Positions 1-5,851 of a stretch of DNA of 6,657 nucleotides are shown here, in pieces. The notes under the pieces are model-generated. The model ran no database searches and had not been told where the DNA came from. It worked only from the letters and a program-made list of their open reading frames with translations. The stretch's first letter is position 1, and each line of letters opens with the position of its first letter. The position numbers and the translations under genes were made by a program. Origin of the DNA: an uncultured Labedella sp. (GTDB lineage Bacteria; Actinomycetota; Actinomycetes; Actinomycetales; Microbacteriaceae); contig CAKTZW010000103.1 of NCBI GenBank assembly GCA_934636065.1, positions 1 to 6,657 on the forward strand, in the 5' to 3' direction.

Positions 1-350
1 CCGTCGGCCTCGACGTGCGCGGCACCACCCTGGCCGCCCGCGGGTGGACGCAGGAGGGCGGTGACCTCTGGGAGGTCCTCGCGCGCCTGGACGCCGACGG
101 CTGCGCCCGCTACGTCGTCACCGACGTCACGAAGGACGGCACGCTCCGCGGTCCGAACATCGAGCTGCTCGAGCAGGTCCTCGACCGGACGGACCGTCCC
201 GTCATCGCCTCCGGCGGGGTGTCGAGCCTCGACGACATCGCGGCGTTGCGCGACCTCGTCCCTCAGGGGCTCGAGGGTGCGATCGTGGGGAAGGCCCTCT
301 ACGCCGGGGCGTTCACGCTCGCCGAGGCGCTGGATGTCGCGAGCGACTGA
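1..350 (+). CDS. priA: PriA, bifunctional HisA/TrpF isomerase (3' end, truncated by window start)
   Basis: This is the C-terminal part of a (beta/alpha)8-barrel phosphoribosyl isomerase; the reading frame enters at base 3 and ends with TGA at 348-350, leaving 115 residues. In actinobacteria PriA catalyses both the HisA step (ProFAR isomerisation, histidine pathway) and the TrpF step (PRA isomerisation, tryptophan pathway) in the cytoplasm. Seen in the sequence: VGLDVRG with the strand-5 aspartate, then ARGW with the Arg and Trp matching R143 and W145 of Mycobacterium tuberculosis PriA. Next comes VTDVTKDGT, whose second Asp (codon 135-137) matches catalytic D175. The phosphate-binding segments ASGGVSS and AIVGKALY follow. 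The residue numbers come from my recall of the M. tuberculosis protein. The loop before ARGW is about four residues shorter than in M. tuberculosis. Dual activity is inferred from the actinobacterial type; a plain HisA is the alternative. Confidence 0.93.
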   Translation, partial: VGLDVRGTTLAARGWTQEGGDLWEVLARLDADGCARYVVTDVTKDGTLRGPNIELLEQVLDRTDRPVIASGGVSSLDDIAALRDLVPQGLEGAIVGKALYAGAFTLAEALDVASD

Positions 351-1107
351 TCCTGCGGACTCCGCAGGGCGCCCCTGGGCGAACCGGTCGTTCGGCCACC
401 ACGACTCCGCTCACGCGAACGACGATGGATCGGCGCCCGCCGAGCTCGTCGATGTGCTCGGACGCTTCCGGCACGGTGGTGCCCGCCAGGGAGACGTCGT
501 CGACGTGTTCCGTTCCGCCCGGTTCCTGATCCCGCTCGTCGCCGAGGCCGGGGGAGTCGACACGAGCGCCGACGGCCTGCGCGTGGAGAAGACGCAGGAG
601 TTGTCGATCGTGACGGTCGCCGGACCGGACGGGCGGGCTGTCCTCCCGGTGTTCTCGTCGGTCGCCGCGATGTCCGCGTGGAACGCATCGGCCCGTCCGG
701 TGCCGGCCGACGGCACCCGGGTCGCCCTCGCTGCGGCATCCGAGAACACGGAGCTCGTCGTCATCGACCCGGGTAGCGAGACCGAGTTCGTGCTCCGCCG
801 ACCGGCCCTCTGGTCGGTCGCTCGCGGCGAGGGCTGGATCGCGGCGCCGGACGACCCGGAGGTGTACGCCGCCTTCGACGCCTCGATCTCCACGGAACTC
901 GGAGTCATCGCCGTGCGCGTGCAGCACGGCGATCCGAAGGCCCGGTTGCGGGGGCCCGAGGCGCAGGTCGTGCTCGAACTCGTCTCGGGTCTGACGCGGA
1001 CGGAGCTCGATCAGATCCTCGAGCGCCTCGCTCGCCGCTGGGCGGCGGACGAGGTGATCGCGACGCACGTCGACTCGCTCGCGGTGAAGCTCACCGCTTC
1101 GGCATGA
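334..1107 (+). CDS. SseB family protein
   Basis: A 257-residue protein of the SseB family (SseB N-terminal domain), whose biochemical role in actinobacteria is not established. The core domain spans about residues 36-185, with LIPLVAEAG (66-73), [19 protein letters not shown] (91-109) and [19 protein letters not shown] (142-160), the usual conserved blocks. A C-terminal extension (186-257) includes a helix-rich stretch, [21 protein letters not shown]. There is no signal peptide or membrane segment, so it is probably cytoplasmic. The ATG at 334 lies inside the end of priA, overlapping it by 17 bases, and a GAGG at 324-327 sits 6 bases upstream. This suggests co-transcription and translational coupling with priA. 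The frame stays open upstream to 61, but that part is the out-of-frame shadow of priA and looks non-coding (Arg/Ser rich). The next gene is convergent, only 15 bases away. Confidence 0.85.
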   Translation: MSRATDPADSAGRPWANRSFGHHDSAHANDDGSAPAELVDVLGRFRHGGARQGDVVDVFRSARFLIPLVAEAGGVDTSADGLRVEKTQELSIVTVAGPDGRAVLPVFSSVAAMSAWNASARPVPADGTRVALAAASENTELVVIDPGSETEFVLRRPALWSVARGEGWIAAPDDPEVYAAFDASISTELGVIAVRVQHGDPKARLRGPEAQVVLELVSGLTRTELDQILERLARRWAADEVIATHVDSLAVKLTASA

Positions 1108-1122
1108 CGCCGCCCGCCGCGC

Positions 1123-1503
1123 TCAGCTGACGGGGCCCGTCCACTTCTCGCCCGGGCCCTGGCCGATCGGGTCCGGCACGGCCGACGCCTCCCGGAAGGC
1201 CAGCTGCAGGGAGCGCAGCCCGTCGCGCAGGCTGCGCGCGTGCATGTCGCTCACCTCGGGAGCGGCCGCCGTGATGAGGCCGGCGAGGGCGTTGATGAGC
1301 TTGCGCGCCTCGTCGAGGTCCAGCTGCGAGTCCGGGTCGTCGGCCAGCCCGCACTTGACGGCGGCGGCGCTCATGAGGTGCACGGCCGTCGTCGTGATGA
1401 CCTCGACGGCCGCGACATCGGCGATGTCCCTCGTCACGTCGGCGACGGTCGGATCCGACGCGTCGTCCTCGAACCGGATGGATGCGCTCTCGCTGTTGCT
1501 CAC
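1123..1503 (-). CDS. DUF1844 domain-containing protein
   Basis: A 126-residue protein on the minus strand, starting with GTG (1503-1501) and ending with TGA (1125-1123). The start is supported by AGAGGAA at 1514-1508, 4 bases upstream of the GTG. Residues about 20-110 form a helical DUF1844 domain: DIADVAAVEVITTTAVHLMSAAAVKCGL, then LDLDEARKLINALAGLI, then an amphipathic segment ending in LQLAFREAS. The tail GQGPGEKWTGPVS is characteristic of actinobacterial members. There is no signal peptide or transmembrane segment. The function is unknown. The gene is divergent from infC and convergent with SseB, an arrangement I associate with actinobacterial infC loci. Its own promoter is not obvious; the infC promoter candidate overlaps its start codon. 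Confidence 0.85.
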   Translation of the reverse strand: MSNSESASIRFEDDASDPTVADVTRDIADVAAVEVITTTAVHLMSAAAVKCGLADDPDSQLDLDEARKLINALAGLITAAAPEVSDMHARSLRDGLRSLQLAFREASAVPDPIGQGPGEKWTGPVS

Positions 1504-1522
1504 TGCGTTCCTCTGCTAGACT
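1496..1522 (+). promoter_or_regulatory. Candidate sigma-70-type promoter for the infC operon
   Basis: TAGACT at 1517-1522 is a good actinobacterial -10 hexamer, and TGC at 1514-1516 gives it an extended -10 (TGN). A TTGCTC at 1496-1501 resembles a -35 box, although the spacer is only 15 bases. Transcription would start near 1528-1530, giving an infC leader of about 283 bases. The -35 overlaps the start codon of the divergent DUF1844 gene. This rests on motif reading only; the same TAGACT hexamer occurs before the methyltransferase gene at 3093. Confidence 0.5.
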
Positions 1523-1532
1523 GCTTCGGGCT

Positions 1533-1550
1533 CCGGGACATCTGTCCCGG
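1533..1550. repeat. Inverted repeat at the start of the infC leader
   Basis: CCGGGACA and TGTCCCGG form 8-base arms separated by TC. It begins about 4 bases after the expected transcription start, so in RNA it would be a 7-bp hairpin with a 4-base loop at the very 5' end. It could protect the mRNA or, as DNA, act as an operator between the divergent genes. No function is shown. Confidence 0.5.
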
Positions 1551-1711
1551 TACGAAAGTGGATGAACATCCCACCCGCGCTTGACCGATTACAGGTTACC
1601 GGGTCGTTGCACTCCGCCGGACGCCGCCTCCTTCGGGAAGGGCGAACGGTCGACAACCAGCCCCGCGTCGCGATGCGAGCATCACGACCGGGACGGGTTC
1701 CGGGTGCGGTG

Positions 1712-1755
1712 CCGAGCACGATGCGTCGTGTTCGGGAGTGTGCTTTTCTCCTTTC
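1712..1755 (+). promoter_or_regulatory. Candidate attenuator-like structure in the infC leader
   Basis: CCGAGCACGA (1712-1721) and TCGTGTTCGG (1726-1735) form a 10-bp stem with one G-U pair and a TGCG loop. A competing stem pairs AGCACG (1715-1720) with TGTGCT (1739-1744) and runs straight into a T-rich stretch, TTTTCTCCTTTC. CACGA also occurs at 1683-1687 and could pair with TCGTG at 1726-1730 instead. Mutually exclusive stems before a T-run are what an attenuator looks like, and L20 operons in Bacillus are controlled by leader attenuation. Whether that applies here is speculative. Confidence 0.3.
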
Positions 1756-1799
1756 GCCTCGCCGGATGACCGTCCGCGAGTGGCCGGAAGTTTCTAGAA

Positions 1800-1814
1800 G
1801 AGGAGCCACGCATC
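1800..1814 (+). promoter_or_regulatory. infC ribosome binding site and ATC initiation codon
   Basis: GAGGAG at 1800-1805 lies 6 bases before ATC at 1812-1814, an ideal spacing. The infC frame has a stop (TGA, 1767-1769) upstream, and from there to codon 25 (GTG, 1884) it contains no ATG, GTG or TTG. The conserved IF3 N-terminus ([19 protein letters not shown]) begins at the codon right after this ATC. ATC is therefore the only reasonable start. Confidence 0.85.
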
Positions 1815-2396
1815 AGCGATCCCCGTACCAATGACCGTATCCGCGTCCCCGAAGTCCGTCTCGTCGGCCCGAGTGGAGAGCAGGTGGGCGTCGTGAAGAT
1901 CGAGGTGGCCCTGCGTCTCGCGCAGGAAGCCGACCTGGATCTCGTCGAGGTCGCACCCAACTCGAAGCCCCCCGTCGCCAAGATCATGGATTACGGGAAG
2001 TTCAAGTACGAGGCTGCGCAGAAGGCCAAGGAGGCCCGGCGCAACCAGGCGAACACGATCCTCAAGGAGGTTCGTTTCCGCCTCAAGATCGACGCGCACG
2101 ACTACGAGACCAAGCGCAAGCGTGCCGAGGGATTCCTCAAGGCCGGCGACAAGGTCAAGGCGATGATCCTGTTCCGTGGACGGGAGCAGTCCCGTCCCGA
2201 GCTCGGTGTGCGTCTGCTTCAGAAGTTTGCGGAGGACGTTGCCGAGCTCGGCACCGTCGAGTCCAACCCGACGATCGACGGACGCAACATGGTCATGATC
2301 ATCGGCCCGCTCAAGAACAAGTCGGAGGCCAAGGCAGAGGCCAACGCACAACGCGCCGCGAACAAGGCGGCTAAGCAGGAGGAAAAGAATGCCTAA
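1812..2396 (+). CDS. infC: Translation initiation factor IF-3
   Basis: IF3 binds the 30S subunit, blocks premature 50S joining and checks start codon-initiator tRNA pairing. The product is 194 residues if it starts at the ATC at 1812 (read as Met). The N-terminal domain (about 1-75) opens with [10 protein letters not shown], then [12 protein letters not shown], and carries the family signature [11 protein letters not shown] at 57-67. A basic linker (KAKEARRNQ) leads to the C-terminal 30S-binding domain (about 83-170) with [12 protein letters not shown] at 121-132. An Ala/Lys/Glu-rich tail ends in TAA (2394-2396), overlapping rpmI by 8 bases. It is the first gene of infC-rpmI-rplT. IF3 discriminates against non-AUG starts, so a rare start codon lets it repress its own translation, as known for the AUU start in Escherichia coli. 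An annotation confined to ATG/GTG/TTG would wrongly begin at 1884 and lose 24 conserved residues. Confidence 0.96.
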   Translation: MSDPRTNDRIRVPEVRLVGPSGEQVGVVKIEVALRLAQEADLDLVEVAPNSKPPVAKIMDYGKFKYEAAQKAKEARRNQANTILKEVRFRLKIDAHDYETKRKRAEGFLKAGDKVKAMILFRGREQSRPELGVRLLQKFAEDVAELGTVESNPTIDGRNMVMIIGPLKNKSEAKAEANAQRAANKAAKQEEKNA

Positions 2397-2583
2397 GCAG
2401 AAGACGCACTCCGGTGCCAAGAAGCGATTCAAGGTGACCGGCAGCGGCAAGATCGTCAAGCAGCAGGCGGGCATGCGCCACAACCTCGAGGTCAAGTCGG
2501 GCAAGCGCAAGCGCAGCCTGAACCGCGACGAGGTCGTGGCCCCCCAGGACCGCAAGGTCATCAAGAAGCTCCTCGGCATCTGA
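2389..2583 (+). CDS. rpmI: 50S ribosomal protein L35
   Basis: A 64-residue, strongly basic protein of the usual L35 length, a structural component of the large ribosomal subunit. The N-terminus [20 protein letters not shown] is the family signature; a second basic block, [11 protein letters not shown], and the C-terminal KVIKKLLGI follow. AGGAGGA at 2377-2383, inside the end of infC, sits 5 bases before the ATG. The 8-base overlap with infC implies coupled translation. rplT follows after 31 bases. Confidence 0.97.
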   Translation: MPKQKTHSGAKKRFKVTGSGKIVKQQAGMRHNLEVKSGKRKRSLNRDEVVAPQDRKVIKKLLGI

Positions 2584-2614
2584 TCCGCCGACCCGAACGC
2601 AAGGAACGTAAGAA

Positions 2615-3007
2615 ATGGCAAGAGTAAAGAGGGCCGTCAACGCCCACAAGAAGCGTCGCGTCATCCTGGAGCGCGCCGAGGGCTACCGCGGCCAGCGTTC
2701 GCGCCTGTACCGCAAGGCCAAGGAGCAGGTCACCCACTCCCTGACCTACTCGTACCGTGACCGCCGTGCTCGCAAGGGCGACTTCCGTCGCCTCTGGATC
2801 CAGCGCATCAATGCGGCCTCGCGCGCCAACGGCCTCACCTACAACCGCTTCATCCAGGGCCTCGGCCTCGCGGGCATCGAGGTGGACCGTCGTATCCTCG
2901 CCGAGCTCGCCGTGAACGAGCCCGCCACCTTCGCTGCTCTCGTGAAGAGCGCGAAGGACGCGCTTCCCGCCGACACGTCGGCGCCGAAGGGCGAGAACGC
3001 GGCGTAG
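2615..3007 (+). CDS. rplT: 50S ribosomal protein L20
   Basis: L20 binds 23S rRNA early in 50S assembly and in several bacteria represses its own operon. The product is 130 residues. The basic N-terminal extension ([15 protein letters not shown], residues 1-15) continues into the long helix [17 protein letters not shown]. The family signature region [14 protein letters not shown] is at 57-70, and the globular part ends near residue 117. The tail (about 118-130, ending APKGENAA) makes it roughly 11 residues longer than the E. coli protein. AAGGAA at 2601-2606 lies 8 bases before the ATG. It is the last gene of the operon, since a strong terminator follows 20 bases after the TAG. Confidence 0.97.
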   Translation: MARVKRAVNAHKKRRVILERAEGYRGQRSRLYRKAKEQVTHSLTYSYRDRRARKGDFRRLWIQRINAASRANGLTYNRFIQGLGLAGIEVDRRILAELAVNEPATFAALVKSAKDALPADTSAPKGENAA

Positions 3008-3026
3008 TCCCGTTCCTGTGCATCAC

Positions 3027-3066
3027 CGGAACCGGTCGGGGGGAACCCCGGCCGGTTCCGTCGTTT
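3027..3066 (+). terminator. Intrinsic terminator of infC-rpmI-rplT
   Basis: A 15-bp stem pairs 3027-3041 with 3046-3060 (inner arms GGGG/CCCC, outer arms GGAACCGG/CCGGTTCC, one G-T wobble at 3036/3051) around a GGAA loop, a GNRA-type tetraloop. The tail TCGTTTC (3061-3067) is only moderately T-rich, as is common for terminators in high-GC actinobacteria. The position, 20 bases after the rplT stop, fits operon end. Confidence 0.8.
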
Positions 3067-3092
3067 CACCGGGACGCCGCACGCTCGCCCCG

Positions 3093-3107
3093 TAGACTGG
3101 CCGCGTG
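3093..3107 (+). promoter_or_regulatory. -10 element giving a probable leaderless mRNA
   Basis: TAGACT at 3093-3098 is followed by exactly 6 bases (GGCCGC) and then the GTG start of the methyltransferase. A transcript starting at the usual distance from the -10 would begin at the G of GTG. There is no Shine-Dalgarno sequence in the 20 bases upstream, which fits leaderless translation, a common mode in actinobacteria. The -35 region is poor (GGGACG at 3071-3076, 16-base spacer, matches 3 of 6 consensus positions). Confidence 0.6.
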
Positions 3108-3905
3108 ATCGACAACCCGCGCTCGCCGCGCGTTCGAGCCGTCGCGAAACTCGCGAAGCGCCCCGCGCGGCAGGAGACCGGACTGTTCCTCCTCGAAGGG
3201 CCGCAGGCGCTCGGAGAAGCGCTCGCATGGAAGCCGGATCTGGTGCAGGAGTTCTTCGCGACGCCCACCGCACTCGAGCGGTACCCGGAGGCCGCAGCCA
3301 AAGCGGAGAACGCGGGGCTCGAGGTCGAGTTCGTGACCGAGGACGTCCTGGCGGCGCTCGCGGACACGGTCACCCCGCAGGGGATGGTGGCGGTGTGCCA
3401 TCAATTCCCCACGGCGCTCAAGGACGTGTTCGCCGAGCCGCCGCGGCTCATCGCCGTTCTCGAGGAGGTCAGGGACCCGGGCAACCTCGGCACGATCATC
3501 CGCGCCGCCGATTCGGCCGGAGCCGATGCCGTGATCCTGACCGGACGCTCCGTCGATCTGTACAACCCCAAGGTCGTGCGATCGACTACGGGGTCGATCT
3601 TCCATCTCCCGGTCGCCGTCGAGGCGGAGCTCTCGGACGTCGTCGGTCGCGCGCGCTCCAGCGGCATGCGCGTGCTCGCCGCCGACGTGAAGGGGGAGAG
3701 TCTGCTCGACGTGCGCCGGGACGGTGCGCTCGCGGAGCCCACGGCCTGGGTGTTCGGGAACGAGGCGCGGGGCCTCGAGGACGAGTTGCTCGGCCTCACG
3801 GACCGCGCGGTGACGGTGCCGATCTTCGGCCACGCGGAGTCGATGAACCTGGCCACGGCCGCCTCCGTGTGCCTCTACGAGAGCGCGTTCGCGCAGCGAT
3901 CCTGA
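3105..3905 (+). CDS. TrmH/SpoU-family RNA 2'-O-methyltransferase
   Basis: A 266-residue SPOUT-class enzyme that transfers a methyl group from S-adenosylmethionine to a ribose 2'-OH in rRNA or tRNA. The N-terminal substrate-binding domain (about 8-100) contains GLFLLEGPQALGEAL (26-40). The catalytic knotted domain follows with all three SPOUT motifs: motif 1 DPGNLGTIIRAADSAG (124-139) with the conserved Asn127 and Arg133, motif 2 WVFGNEARGL (215-224), and motif 3 VPIFGHAESMNLATAASVCLYE (238-259), which forms the SAM-binding knot. The GTG at 3105 lies 6 bases after a -10 hexamer and lacks a Shine-Dalgarno sequence, so the mRNA is probably leaderless. The place after rplT matches tsnR (Rv1644) of M. 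tuberculosis. The modified nucleotide cannot be told from the sequence: RlmB-like or TsnR-like rRNA and tRNA targets are all possible. Confidence 0.92.
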   Translation: MIDNPRSPRVRAVAKLAKRPARQETGLFLLEGPQALGEALAWKPDLVQEFFATPTALERYPEAAAKAENAGLEVEFVTEDVLAALADTVTPQGMVAVCHQFPTALKDVFAEPPRLIAVLEEVRDPGNLGTIIRAADSAGADAVILTGRSVDLYNPKVVRSTTGSIFHLPVAVEAELSDVVGRARSSGMRVLAADVKGESLLDVRRDGALAEPTAWVFGNEARGLEDELLGLTDRAVTVPIFGHAESMNLATAASVCLYESAFAQRS

Positions 3906-3930
3906 CCGTCGTCCCCGCCCGCGCACGCCC

Positions 3931-3953
3931 GTCACGAATCGGTAACGGTGACC
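3931..3953. promoter_or_regulatory. Possible operator upstream of gluA (GlnR/MtrA-like half-sites)
   Basis: GTCAC (3931-3935), six bases, then GTAAC (3942-3946) gives two half-sites 11 bases apart, the pitch of actinobacterial GlnR boxes (gTnAC-n6-GaAAC) and similar to MtrA direct repeats. An overlapping imperfect palindrome GGTAACGGTGACC (3941-3953) offers another reading. The half-sites would sit at about -66 and -55 relative to a start at 3997, a plausible activator position. This is motif-level evidence only. Confidence 0.3.
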
Positions 3954-3984
3954 CCCCGACATGCGGAGTTAACACACGCTCACC

Positions 3985-3996
3985 TACCGTGGAGGC

Positions 3997-3999
<3 letters not shown>
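3985..3999 (+). promoter_or_regulatory. -10 element giving a probable leaderless gluA mRNA
   Basis: TACCGT at 3985-3990 fits the actinobacterial TAnnnT -10 and is followed by exactly 6 bases (GGAGGC) and the ATG of gluA at 3997. A GGAGG at 3991-3995 resembles a Shine-Dalgarno sequence but is only 1 base from this ATG and 16 bases from the next in-frame ATG (4012), too close and too far to work well. No -35 is clear at normal spacing, which would suit an activator-dependent promoter. Confidence 0.5.
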
Positions 4000-4785
<786 letters not shown>

Positions 4786-4791
4786 TCGATC

Positions 4792-4813
4792 GGCCGCGGC
4801 TCAGCCGCCGGCC
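4792..4813 (+). promoter_or_regulatory. Stem-loop in the gluA-gluB intergenic region
   Basis: GGCCGCGGC (4792-4800) pairs with GCCGC-(C)-GGCC (4804-4813), giving a 9-bp GC stem with one bulged C (4809) and a TCA loop, 6 bases after the gluA stop. No T-run follows, so it is not a classical terminator. It may block 3' exonucleases or mark a processing point. The remaining bases up to gluB (4814-4865) show nothing else distinctive. Confidence 0.45.
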
Positions 4814-4879
4814 ACCAGGACCTCGTCGCTCCGGCGACAGGAAACACAGCAGCAGGACAACCAAGAAGAGGGATAACTC

Positions 4880-5752
4880 ATGATGCGCAAGAAGCTCTCC
4901 CTGGTGGCCCTCGCGGCCGCCAGCGCGTTCGCGCTCGCCGCGTGTGGCGGATCGAGCGATTCGGCCAACCCGGGGACCGAGGTCGAGGAATCGCCGGAGT
5001 TCGCCGAGGGGTCGACGATGGCGGAACTGGCCGAGGCCGGCTCCATCACGATCGGCACGAAGTTCGACCAGCCCCTGTTCGGCCTCGTCGGCCCCGACGG
5101 GACGCCCGTCGGATTCGACGTCGAGATCGGCAAGATCATCGCCGCGAAGCTCGGCATCGAGGCTGACAAGATCGAGTGGACGGAGACGGTCTCCGCCAAC
5201 CGCGAGCCCTTCATCGAGAACGGCGAGGTCGACATCGTCATCGCGACCTACACGATCAACGACGAGCGCAAAGAGGTCATCTCGTTCGCCGGCCCGTACT
5301 ACATGGCCGGCCAGTCGATCCTGACCCTCACCGACAACGAGGACATCGAGAGCGAGGACGACCTCGTCGGCCAGCCCGTGTGCTCCGTCTCGGGCTCCAC
5401 GCCCGCCGCGAACCTCGAGGAGCTGGGTGCCGAGGTCGTGCTCACCGACACGTACTCGAACTGCCTCGAGCCGCTGCGCACCGGCCAGGTCGTCGCGGTC
5501 AGCACCGACAACGTCATCCTCGCGGGACTCGCGGCCCAGAACGAGGGCGAGTTCAAGGTCGTCGGCGAGCCCTTCACGGACGAGCCCTACGGCATCGGCC
5601 TCGCCAAGGACGACACCGAGTTCCGGGACTGGATCAACGACACGCTCGAGGAGTCCTACGAGGACGGCTCGTACGAGCAGGCGTGGAACGACACCGCCGG
5701 GACCGTGCTCCCGTTCGTCGAGCCGCCGGCCGTCGACCGCTACGAGGAGTAG
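4880..5752 (+). CDS. gluB: Glutamate ABC transporter, substrate-binding lipoprotein GluB
   Basis: An extracytoplasmic solute-binding protein of family 3, 290 residues, tethered to the outer face of the membrane. MMRKK is followed by a hydrophobic stretch (6-21) and the lipobox LAAC with lipidated Cys22 (codon 4943-4945); a Gly/Ser/Glu-rich linker runs to about residue 55. The two-lobed domain includes the family 3 signature GFDVEIGKIIAAKLG (78-92), Arg130 in TINDERKEVISFAGPYY (equivalent to the Arg that binds the ligand carboxylate in HisJ/GlnH), and Asp210 in VSTDNVILAG, the expected amino-group ligand. Cys168 (QPVCSVSGST) and Cys195 (TYSNCLEPL) are the only other cysteines and may form a disulfide. 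AAGAGGGA at 4866-4873 supports the ATG at 4880; the adjacent ATG at 4883 is almost equivalent. Glutamate is inferred from similarity to C. glutamicum GluB; aspartate, glutamine or another amino acid cannot be excluded. Confidence 0.94.
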   Translation: MMRKKLSLVALAAASAFALAACGGSSDSANPGTEVEESPEFAEGSTMAELAEAGSITIGTKFDQPLFGLVGPDGTPVGFDVEIGKIIAAKLGIEADKIEWTETVSANREPFIENGEVDIVIATYTINDERKEVISFAGPYYMAGQSILTLTDNEDIESEDDLVGQPVCSVSGSTPAANLEELGAEVVLTDTYSNCLEPLRTGQVVAVSTDNVILAGLAAQNEGEFKVVGEPFTDEPYGIGLAKDDTEFRDWINDTLEESYEDGSYEQAWNDTAGTVLPFVEPPAVDRYEE

Positions 5753-5770
5753 TCCGAGAGCGACATCCGA

Positions 5771-5806
5771 GGACGCCCGGTCCGGCCGCAGCCGGATCGG
5801 GCGTCC
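5771..5806 (+). terminator. Strong hairpin after gluB, likely partial terminator/attenuator
   Basis: Arms 5771-5786 and 5791-5806 form a 16-bp stem with a single G-T wobble (5780/5797) and a CGCA loop, 18 bases after the gluB stop. The downstream bases (CCTGGGTCCTTTC) have only a weak T-run, so read-through into gluC is likely. In binding-protein operons such a structure commonly gives more binding protein than permease, by partial termination or by stabilising the upstream mRNA. Confidence 0.65.
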
Positions 5807-5810
5807 CCTG

Positions 5811-5826
5811 GGTCCTTTCGAGGACC
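5811..5826 (+). promoter_or_regulatory. Small UUCG-loop hairpin upstream of gluC
   Basis: GGTCCT (5811-5816) and AGGACC (5821-5826) form a 6-bp stem around a TTCG tetraloop, 4 bases after the larger hairpin. It lies 8 bases before the purine-rich gluC ribosome binding site (5835-5841). It may stack on the large hairpin or shape the gluC initiation region. Confidence 0.4.
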
Positions 5827-5851
5827 ACCGAGAGAAAGAGGCGTCGAGCCC

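Larger units (their letters stand above)
1504..1811 (+). other. Divergent intergenic region and long infC 5' leader
   Basis: This 308-base stretch separates DUF1844 from infC. It holds the candidate infC promoter at its left end, a near-palindrome at 1533-1550, a small CCTT-CGGG-AAGG hairpin at 1630-1641, a 10-bp hairpin at 1712-1735 followed by a T-rich run (1744-1755), and the infC ribosome binding site at 1800-1805. Its base use is less codon-like than its flanks. A 90-codon frame starting with ATG at 1562 and running to 1834 has no clear ribosome binding site and an Arg/Ser-rich product, so I do not regard it as a gene. Confidence 0.7.

Noticed and set aside
313..1068. A 251-codon minus-strand frame opposite the SseB gene
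   Set aside because: The plus strand has a recognisable SseB domain and coupled start; the antisense product is Arg/Asp/Gly-rich with no family features.
1108..1122. A bidirectional terminator between the convergent SseB and DUF1844 genes
   Set aside because: The 15-base gap (all C and G) holds no clear stem-loop with a T-run on either strand; TCAGCTGA at 1123-1130 is only a short palindrome over the DUF1844 stop.
1562..1834. A 90-codon plus-strand frame in the infC leader that could be an upstream coding region overlapping the infC start
   Set aside because: No convincing ribosome binding site (only AAAGTGG directly next to the ATG), an Arg/Ser/Pro-rich product typical of non-coding frames in GC-rich DNA, and no recognisable motif.
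3969..3974. TTAACA as a -35 box for gluA
   Set aside because: It matches TTGACA at 5 of 6 positions but lies only 10 bases from the -10 at 3985, too short for a functional sigma-70 spacer, and no other -10 lies at 16-18 bases.
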